From assembly GCA_964548655.1 (NCBI GenBank), contig CAZJQT010000001.1:1-64000 (forward strand): a stretch of 64,000 nt of DNA. Direction: 5' to 3'. Under the pieces are notes generated by a model. That model did not search any database, had not been told where the DNA came from, and saw only the letters and a list, made by a program, of their open reading frames with translations. Positions 58,145-64,000 of the stretch are shown piece after piece. Every line of letters begins with the position of its first letter. Position 1 is the stretch's first letter. Position numbers and translations under genes: made by a program. This DNA is from CAZJQT01 sp964548655 (GTDB taxonomy: Bacteria; Patescibacteriota; Saccharimonadia; Saccharimonadales; CAZJQT01).

Positions 58145-60277
58145 ATGAGTACTATAAACCCATTTGGAAAAGACATTATAAAAGTAGAAACAGAACTTTG
58201 CGGCCAGCCGCTAAGCCTGGAGATTAACCGCGTTGGTTTTAGGACAAGCGCTAGCGTAATTGCACGCTACGGCGAAACCGTAGTACTAGGCACAGCCATG
58301 GTCAGTGAAAAATCACTGCAAGGCTTTGACTACTTCCCATTATCAATTGATTATGAAGAGCGTTTTTACGCCGCTGGTAAAATCAGCGGTAGTAGATTTG
58401 TTAAGCGTGAAGGACGTCCCAGTGACGACGCCATTCTAATTGGTCGTTTGATCGACCGCCCAATCCGGCCGCTGTGGCCAAAGGGCTATCGTCATGAAGT
58501 ACAGGGTGTAGCTACAGTCCTAAGTATGGATCCTAACTTCCGTCCTGATATGGTGGCCATGATTGCTATGAGTACAGCCTTTTGTCTGACTGGTGCGCCA
58601 TTTGAAGGTCCGATTGCCGGTCTAAGAATCGGCCTAGTTGACGGCAAGCTAAAAGCTTTCGCCAGCGCTGAAGAACTGGATAGTGGCGACCTAGATCTAG
58701 TTGTAGCTGGCACCAAAGACGCCATCATGATGGTAGAAGCTGGCGCCAACGAAGTCTCGGAAGACTTAATAGCCGAGGCCCTGGAATTTGCTCACAAACA
58801 GATGCAACCAGCCATTAAATTGCAGGAAGAATTACTGTCTAAAGTCAAAATTAAACCTATGGAATATGTAATTGATGCATCTGACAGCGATATCCAAAGC
58901 CGAGTTGACACCTGGGTAGCTGGCAAACTAGGCATTGGTCTGCGCCAACCTTACCCAGAACGTAATGAACTAGTGCTCGAAATGCGCAAACAAATGCATA
59001 CCCACTTTGCCGAAGAAATTGGCGAAGAAGCCTACGCTGAGCAAAGACAAGCTTATGATGATGCTCTCACATACGCTCTACATAAAGATGTCCGCGAAGG
59101 CATAATTAGGGATGGTGTGCGCCCTGATGGCCGCAAACTGGATGAAATCCGAACTCTTAGTTCTGAGGTCGGCATTTTACCTAGAGCCCATGGTTCATCT
59201 CTGTTTACTCGCGGCATGACCCAGGCTATGAATATAGTCACTGTGGCACCGACTTCGTATGCGCAATTGTTAGACACTATGGAGCGCAACGACGCCCAAA
59301 AGCGTTACATGCACCACTACAATGCACCTGGCTATACGGTTGGTGAAGTTCGCCGATTGGGCTCACCAGGACGGCGCGAAATTGGCCACAGTGCCTTGGC
59401 CGAAAGAGCGTTACTGCCGGTTATACCAGCTGAAGACGTCTTTCCATACGCTATCCGTTCAGTCACGGAAATCATGAGCCAAAATGGTAGCACCAGCATG
59501 GCCGCGACTTGTTCGAGCTGTTTGGCGCTAATGGACGCCGGTGTACCTATTAGCGCCCCAGTTAGTGGTATTGCTATGGGGCTGATGTTGGACGGCGACA
59601 AAGCCTATATCTTGAGTGATATTGCTGATGCTGAAGACTTTGCCGGTGATATGGACTTCAAGGTGGCGGGCACTGCCAAAGGCATTACGGCTCTACAAAT
59701 GGACATGAAAGTTCATGGTCTGGACGCAAGTTTGCTCAAAAAAGCCCTAGTTCAAGGTAAAGAGGGCCGGGCTGAAATCCTCAAGCATATGATTAGTGTG
59801 CTTGAAGCTCCTAGAAAAGAAATGAGTCCTTACGCACCCCGCGTTGAGTCAATCAAGATTAATCCCGATAAAATTCGCGAAGTCATTGGTAAGGGCGGCG
59901 AAACCATCAATAAAATCATTGCTGAAACTGGTGCTGAAATTGACATTAAAGATGACGGTACAGTCATGATTGCCAGTCCAGATAAAACTAGCATCGACGC
60001 TGCCACACAGTACATTCGTAACCTGACTGAGGACCCAGAAGTCGGTCATATCTACGAAAACGTGCCAGTTGTTACCGTTATGGATTTTGGCGCATTTGTA
60101 CAAATCCTGCCTGGTAAAGACGGCTTGGTTCACGTTTCTGAGATGAGCGAAGAACGGGTTGAAAAGCCTAGCGACGTAGTCAAAGAAGGCGACCGCGTAA
60201 CAGTAAAACTAGTGGCAATCGATGACCGTGGCCGCTTACAATTAAGCATGAAAGCAGCGGCAAGAGACAAGAAATAA
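58145..60277 (+). CDS. pnp: polyribonucleotide nucleotidyltransferase
   Basis: Phosphorolytic 3'-5' exoribonuclease (710 aa). Two RNase PH domains (GRPSDDAILIGRLIDRPIRP in the first; GSPGRREIGHSALAERAL in the second), KH domain with IREVIGKGGETINKII (about 575-590) and S1 domain VMDFGAFVQILPGKDGLVHV (about 650). ATG 58145 is chosen for the AAAGGA site, giving MSTINPFGKDI; the longer frame begins inside the leader stem. Likely forms a degradosome-type partnership with RNase J downstream. Confidence 0.97.
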   Translation: MSTINPFGKDIIKVETELCGQPLSLEINRVGFRTSASVIARYGETVVLGTAMVSEKSLQGFDYFPLSIDYEERFYAAGKISGSRFVKREGRPSDDAILIGRLIDRPIRPLWPKGYRHEVQGVATVLSMDPNFRPDMVAMIAMSTAFCLTGAPFEGPIAGLRIGLVDGKLKAFASAEELDSGDLDLVVAGTKDAIMMVEAGANEVSEDLIAEALEFAHKQMQPAIKLQEELLSKVKIKPMEYVIDASDSDIQSRVDTWVAGKLGIGLRQPYPERNELVLEMRKQMHTHFAEEIGEEAYAEQRQAYDDALTYALHKDVREGIIRDGVRPDGRKLDEIRTLSSEVGILPRAHGSSLFTRGMTQAMNIVTVAPTSYAQLLDTMERNDAQKRYMHHYNAPGYTVGEVRRLGSPGRREIGHSALAERALLPVIPAEDVFPYAIRSVTEIMSQNGSTSMAATCSSCLALMDAGVPISAPVSGIAMGLMLDGDKAYILSDIADAEDFAGDMDFKVAGTAKGITALQMDMKVHGLDASLLKKALVQGKEGRAEILKHMISVLEAPRKEMSPYAPRVESIKINPDKIREVIGKGGETINKIIAETGAEIDIKDDGTVMIASPDKTSIDAATQYIRNLTEDPEVGHIYENVPVVTVMDFGAFVQILPGKDGLVHVSEMSEERVEKPSDVVKEGDRVTVKLVAIDDRGRLQLSMKAAARDKK

Positions 60278-60278
60278 G

Positions 60279-60479
60279 ATGAAAACGCTAAAAGCCCCCG
60301 AACAATTTAAGTCACCAGTCGCCACTGCCGTCATGGCAGTTGTCGGGGTATTTTTGGCATATTTGTTAATCACTAGGGCGCTGGACACAGGCAGTTGGTG
60401 GCAATATTTGGGCGCGATACTGCTAATCGGACTCAGCATTCGCTTAAGTGCGCACACTGTTACACATAGATCAAAATAA
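60279..60479 (+). CDS. 66-aa two-helix membrane protein
   Basis: Basic N-terminus, helices about 14-34 (VATAVMAVVGVFLAYLLITR) and 40-57, and a basic His/Arg tail. It starts 1 bp after the pnp stop and ends 1 bp before the uracil-DNA glycosylase, so it is translated with them. No family recognised. Confidence 0.68.
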   Translation: MKTLKAPEQFKSPVATAVMAVVGVFLAYLLITRALDTGSWWQYLGAILLIGLSIRLSAHTVTHRSK

Positions 60480-60480
60480 A

Positions 60481-61041
60481 ATGACTACTCAAAAACAACT
60501 AGATGACATCAAAGCCAAGATAATTGAGGACAAAGTTTGTCCAGACTTGGCCAAACAAGCAACTCAGCTAGTGTTTGGTGTTGGTAATCCAGACGCTGAC
60601 ATTGTTTTTATCGGTGAAGCACCGGGTAAAAACGAAGATATAAAAGGTGAGCCATTCGTGGGTGCGGCCGGCAAATTCCTAGACAAGATGCTGGAAATGA
60701 TCAAACTCAAACGCTCAGATATCTACATAACTAACATCGTTAAATACCGGCCACCCAATAACCGCGACCCATTACCAGATGAAAAAGCCGCTTTTTTGCC
60801 ATATTTAGAGACTCAGCTAGAAGTAATCAAACCTAAACTGACCATAACACTTGGTCGTCACAGTCTTAATTGCTTCTTGCCGGATCTTTCAATCAGCCAA
60901 GTCCATGGCCAACCGAAACGCTATAAAGGCAGAGTTTTTCTGCCACTGTTTCATCCGGCGGCGGCATTGTATAACGGTGCTATGAAGCAAACTCTCATAG
61001 ACGACTTTGCTCGCATCCCATTAATTTTAGAAAAAATTTAA
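60481..61041 (+). CDS. family 4-like uracil-DNA glycosylase lacking Fe-S cysteines
   Basis: Removes uracil from DNA (186 aa). Motifs GEAPGKNEDIKGEPFVGAAG (about 43-62), YITNIVKYRPPNNRDP, ITLGRHSLNCFL and FHPAAALYN (about 157-165) define the type 4/5 UDG fold. In characterised members four Cys hold a 4Fe-4S cluster; here only C20 remains (others are D17, Y in VKYRPP and F in KAAF), so a cluster is unlikely. ATG 60481 is chosen just after the preceding stop. Confidence 0.92.
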   Translation: MTTQKQLDDIKAKIIEDKVCPDLAKQATQLVFGVGNPDADIVFIGEAPGKNEDIKGEPFVGAAGKFLDKMLEMIKLKRSDIYITNIVKYRPPNNRDPLPDEKAAFLPYLETQLEVIKPKLTITLGRHSLNCFLPDLSISQVHGQPKRYKGRVFLPLFHPAAALYNGAMKQTLIDDFARIPLILEKI

Positions 61042-61066
61042 TTCGTTAATCCTTGAAAGGAAATAA

Positions 61067-63088
61067 ATGAACCCAAAACAATCAAAACCAGGACAAAACC
61101 GTCCTAATAACCAACAACCGCGCGGTAGCGGTATCTCAAGAGGCACGGCTATCCGTGCCCATAAACGTACCCAAGATGATGCTCAGCGCATCATCAATCA
61201 GTACGCCTTTGCCGACCAATCTCAGCCGGCTGGTGCCCAGACCCCGATGTCTGACAACAAGCTAAAAATCACTTTCTTGGGCGGCCAAGAAGCCATTGGT
61301 GAAAAAAACATGCAGGTAATAGAGTGGCAAAACGATGCTATCATCCTAGACTGCGGTAACGACCTAGGTGTTGATCTGCCAGGTGTTAACTACACCATCG
61401 CTGATACAACCTACCTGGACTCGATCAAGCATAAACTACGCGGTTATGTCATCAGTCACGGCCACCTAGATCACCTAGGCGGACTAAGGCACATAGTGCC
61501 AAAATATCCAGCACCAATCTATGGCTCACGCTTTACAATTGGCGTCGTTGAGAAAACTTTTGACGATGCAGCCAGCGAGTCCGGGCTAGAGTTTAAGCCC
61601 AAGACTGTCATCATGAACATGGACGCTCACGAACGCCTCAAACTAGGCATTTTTACAGTTGAACTTGTTCGCATAACTCACTCTGTACCTGAATCTTCTT
61701 GTATCGTTGTCGATACACCAGTTGGACGTTTAATAAACACTGGTGATTTTAGGTTGGATCCAGAACCGCTTGACCAAATGCCCAGCGACAAAGCTCGCTT
61801 GAAACAACTTGGTGAAGAAGGCGTCTTGGCGCTATTGAGCGAGAGTACTTACACTAACGTTGAGGGTCGTCAATCGACCGAACACACTCTGCAAGACAGC
61901 TTCCATGACCTGATTGGTAAGGCTGAAGGCAGAGTATTTGTGGCCATTTTCTCGTCCAACATGAACCGCGTTCAGATGATCGTTAACTCTGCTGTTCAAG
62001 CCGGACGGCGAGTAGCCTTAGATGGCCGTAGCATGATGAGTTACGCCGAAATTGCCGTTAGGCAAGGTGTGCTCAAGATTCCCAAAGGCACCGTGCTACC
62101 GATGCGTGAAATGCCTAATATCCCACCAAATCAGGTACTGGTTATCTGTACCGGTGGTCAGGGCGAACCTGGCTCAGCCCTACAGCGCATGGCCGAAGGC
62201 GAACATAAACACATCAAATTAACAGCTGGTGATACGGTTGTCGTTAGTTCGACACCAATTCCTGGTAACGAAATCCGCTACCAAGTAATCGGCAACGATC
62301 TCGCCAAGATTGGTGTGCATTTGTATAGACATCCAACCCACGAAATCGATGGTTCTGGCCCACTTCACGTTGGTGGCCACGCTCGCCGCGATGAACACCG
62401 TGAAATGATGCAATTAGTTAAGCCGAAATTCTTCATTCCTATCTATGCTGGTGCCTTGAACCGTAAATACCATGCCGAGATGGCCGTTGAAGAAGGTTGG
62501 AAGCGTGAAAACGTCATCATGGCGGACAACGGTGAAAGCCTACTATTTACAGAAAATACCTGGGAAAAGGGCGCTGAAGTGCCTCATGGTAACGTTTTGG
62601 TTGACCAAAGTGGCGCAACCGTCAGCAACGTAGTCATCAAAGATCGCATTATGCTAGCCGAAGAGGGCCTAATTGCGGTTGTACTAACTGTAGATAAAAA
62701 ATCTGGCAGACTGCTAACCAGCCCAGATATCATCAGCCGTGGCTTCATATATATGAAGGACAATGAAGAACTGATGAACAACTTCCGTCAGGAATTACGC
62801 CGGGCCGTCGAGCAACGCTACAGCCGGATTGACCTGGATCGTTTTAAAGCCGAACTCAAGGACCATATTACTCACTTCTTGTTTGAGCAAACTGCCGGTA
62901 GTCCCATCGTCATTCCAGTAGTAAATGTCGTTGGCGGTGGTGGCAAGGTAGAAACCAAGGTAAATGGCAATGGTAACAATGGTAATGGAACCAAACCACA
63001 TTCTGAGCAAGAAGATCTGGCAGCCGCTCAACAGAAGCGGTTTCAAGAGATGCGCGCCAAGCTCCTGGGCATGGACCAGCCGGATTAG
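61067..63088 (+). CDS. rnj: ribonuclease J
   Basis: Metallo-beta-lactamase/beta-CASP RNase with 5'-exo and endonuclease activity (673 aa, usually ~555). The extra length is a basic Asn/Gln/Arg-rich N-terminal ~80 residues and a C-terminal Asn/Gly-rich linker. VISHGHLDHLGG (about 137-148), NTGDFRLDPEP, SESTYTN and HVGGHARRDEH are intact. Ribosome site AAAGGAAA. A 73-nt two-hairpin element begins 25 bp after its stop. Confidence 0.97.
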   Translation: MNPKQSKPGQNRPNNQQPRGSGISRGTAIRAHKRTQDDAQRIINQYAFADQSQPAGAQTPMSDNKLKITFLGGQEAIGEKNMQVIEWQNDAIILDCGNDLGVDLPGVNYTIADTTYLDSIKHKLRGYVISHGHLDHLGGLRHIVPKYPAPIYGSRFTIGVVEKTFDDAASESGLEFKPKTVIMNMDAHERLKLGIFTVELVRITHSVPESSCIVVDTPVGRLINTGDFRLDPEPLDQMPSDKARLKQLGEEGVLALLSESTYTNVEGRQSTEHTLQDSFHDLIGKAEGRVFVAIFSSNMNRVQMIVNSAVQAGRRVALDGRSMMSYAEIAVRQGVLKIPKGTVLPMREMPNIPPNQVLVICTGGQGEPGSALQRMAEGEHKHIKLTAGDTVVVSSTPIPGNEIRYQVIGNDLAKIGVHLYRHPTHEIDGSGPLHVGGHARRDEHREMMQLVKPKFFIPIYAGALNRKYHAEMAVEEGWKRENVIMADNGESLLFTENTWEKGAEVPHGNVLVDQSGATVSNVVIKDRIMLAEEGLIAVVLTVDKKSGRLLTSPDIISRGFIYMKDNEELMNNFRQELRRAVEQRYSRIDLDRFKAELKDHITHFLFEQTAGSPIVIPVVNVVGGGGKVETKVNGNGNNGNGTKPHSEQEDLAAAQQKRFQEMRAKLLGMDQPD

Positions 63089-63112
63089 CGGCTACGACTT
63101 CGTCTTCGCCTT

Positions 63113-63185
63113 ATGAGAGGAGGTGACTCCTCCTCTCATCGCGCCGGGCTTGGAATAAATCCAAGTCTCGGGCTACTCTCCTCCC
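63113..63185 (+). ncRNA. 73-nt two-hairpin element, copy J
   Basis: Hairpin 1: ATGAGAGGAGG (63113-63123), loop TGACT, CCTCCTCTCAT (63129-63139), 11 bp perfect. Hairpin 2 is centred on CTTGGA/TCCAAG (63149-63154/63160-63165). A pyrimidine tail CTACTCTCCTCCC ends the element. Same length and order as copies at 21324-21396 and 29891-29963 (minus). Downstream of RNase J. Confidence 0.65.
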
Positions 63186-63196
63186 AAACTATTGGA

Positions 63197-63224
63197 TTGA
63201 CAATTTAATATTCAAGAATATAAT
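63197..63224 (+). promoter_or_regulatory. consensus sigma-70 promoter
   Basis: TTGACA (63197-63202), 16-bp spacer and TATAAT (63219-63224), both perfect. It drives the short gene at 63274 through a ~45-nt leader with an AAGGA site. Confidence 0.85.
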
Positions 63225-63273
63225 TTCTCGCTGTCCTGAAACGAACTTAAGAGACGGGGCTAGAAGGAATATT

Positions 63274-63453
63274 GTGAAACTAGGTAACCAATTACCCATA
63301 TATGAGCCGTTTGATGAAAAGGTCATGGAAGAAGCTATACGTCAAAATCGATTAGATATTTTTGCAAAACTTGGGCAAACAGCTAGCGACCCAGAGTTAA
63401 TAGATCTGAGCGAGGCCACAACAGAGACTGTTACCGAAACACAAACAACCTAA
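63274..63453 (+). CDS. 59-aa hypothetical protein
   Basis: GTG start behind AGAAGGA with a consensus promoter upstream. A small acidic soluble protein (KLGNQLPIYEPFDEKVMEEA), with a Thr/Glu-rich tail ending TETVTETQTT. No family recognised. The strong promoter and good ribosome site argue that it is expressed despite its size. Confidence 0.65.
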   Translation: MKLGNQLPIYEPFDEKVMEEAIRQNRLDIFAKLGQTASDPELIDLSEATTETVTETQTT

Positions 63454-63459
63454 ACTGTA

Positions 63460-63488
63460 TTGACAAATGTTGTAAAATTTGCTGTAAT
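63460..63488 (+). promoter_or_regulatory. sigma-70 promoter, leaderless type
   Basis: TTGACA (63460-63465), 17-bp spacer, TGTAAT (63483-63488), then 6 nt to ATG 63495. No Shine-Dalgarno is possible. Confidence 0.8.
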
Positions 63489-63494
63489 ATAGCA

Positions 63495-63770
63495 ATGACA
63501 GATGTCAATGAAGCAGATTACCCTGAAGTATTTCAAGATCCTCAGTTGCGCCGTGAAGCGGGTGAAGGCTGGTACACTAGTGGCCTTAACAGGATATTAT
63601 TGGGTGCCCTTGTAGCGCGCAAAGTACTTGCTCATGAAATTTCTCAAGGTGGACATAATAAAGACGACTCATTGTTGGATGAGTATTTATCGCAAGTAAT
63701 GCATGTCGAGACCCTAAAAATACAATTTGGAATTGTTGATCCACCACCCCTTCCTCCAGAGAGTGAATAG
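63495..63770 (+). CDS. 91-aa hypothetical protein
   Basis: A small acidic soluble protein (TDVNEADYPEVFQDPQLRRE), helical in the middle (about 28-72, LNRILLGALVARKVLAHEI) with a Pro-rich end. The start is fixed by the leaderless promoter 6 nt upstream. It has no recognisable family. It lies between the 59-aa gene and ftsK. Confidence 0.68.
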   Translation: MTDVNEADYPEVFQDPQLRREAGEGWYTSGLNRILLGALVARKVLAHEISQGGHNKDDSLLDEYLSQVMHVETLKIQFGIVDPPPLPPESE

Positions 63771-63791
63771 TTATATAATTGAATCCTAGTT

Positions 63792-64000
63792 ATGGCTAAA
63801 AGAAAAAAACAAACAAAAAAACGTAACACCCAAAGAGAAGAAGAGCGTTCTAGCTTTTGGCCATTGGCCGGCGCCATCATTATGTGGTTGCTGGCTGTTT
63901 TTGTATTACTGGGTGGCTTTGGCGGCGGTGGGCCGCTGCCCAAAAACTTATTCCACGGTGCTTATTGGGCACTTGGTTGGGGGGCTTATTTAACGCCGGT
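63792..64000 (+). CDS. ftsK: DNA translocase FtsK, N-terminal fragment
   Basis: An open frame runs to the window edge: a Lys/Arg-rich start (MAKRKKQTKKRNTQREEERS), a membrane helix (about 23-44, FWPLAGAIIMWLLAVFVLL), and the start of the second (NLFHGAYWALGWGAYL). This is the four-helix N-terminal domain typical of FtsK/SpoIIIE, which pumps chromosomal DNA through the division septum. TATAAT (63774-63779) lies 12 nt before the ATG. The motor domain is outside the window, so the call rests on the N-terminus. Confidence 0.8.
   Translation, partial: MAKRKKQTKKRNTQREEERSSFWPLAGAIIMWLLAVFVLLGGFGGGGPLPKNLFHGAYWALGWGAYLTP

Overview
The window looks like a chromosomal segment of a small-genome bacterium of the Candidate Phyla Radiation (Patescibacteria), most likely Candidatus Saccharibacteria (TM7). 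The signs are a tandem array of small type IV secretion pilin-like membrane proteins, many short hypothetical membrane proteins, tightly overlapping genes, a CIRCE-controlled groESL operon, RNase J, an archaeal-type CarS-like enzyme beside a CDP-alcohol transferase, and standard use of TGA as stop. The lineage call is an inference from gene content, because no rRNA is present. No CRISPR array, prophage, integrase or insertion sequence was seen.

Layout. 1-3.5 kb: a partial membrane protein and six tandem VirB2/TrbC-like pilins. 3.5-9.4 kb: Hsp20, ComF, three tRNA-Ser genes and one tRNA-Arg set among hairpin-rich spacers, small membrane proteins and a HIT protein. 9.4-19.1 kb: an XRE-HAD fusion, valS, tsaD, murE, three unrecognised genes (one with a phosphoribosyltransferase-like motif) and a guanidine-modifying hydrolase. 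19.1-21.4 kb: CIRCE-groES-small membrane ORF-groEL. 21.4-29.9 kb: accessory genes (ACT-like protein, 2OG-Fe(II) oxygenase-like protein, surface protein), sugar isomerase, PIG-L, and a CarS/PHP/PgsA lipid-related operon. 30-39 kb: argS operon, glutamate dehydrogenase, MscL, MsrB, CapA, VanY, oligoribonuclease. 39.8-42.7 kb: dnaG-rpoD. 43-54.7 kb: regulators, polA operon, fpg-holA-rpsT. 54.9-64 kb: DHH-like protein, truB-rpsO-pnp, uracil-DNA glycosylase, RNase J, and the start of ftsK.

Expression logic. Many monocistronic genes have a TANNNT -10 box six to eight bases before ATG and no Shine-Dalgarno, which points to leaderless mRNAs. Operon-internal genes use Shine-Dalgarno sites or ATGA/GTGA overlaps. 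Two divergent gene pairs appear to share one palindromic -10 box.

The most unusual signals are non-coding. A two-hairpin element with compensatory stem changes and an almost identical 14-nt loop occurs twice, each time just upstream of a minus-strand tRNA. A 73-nt two-hairpin element occurs three times with exactly conserved length. Several other intergenic regions can fold into multibranched structures. On the protein side, DnaG has lost all four zinc ligands, the family-4 uracil-DNA glycosylase has lost three of its four Fe-S cysteines, the PolA proofreading domain is degenerate, and an unannotated 58-residue membrane protein sits exactly between groES and groEL.
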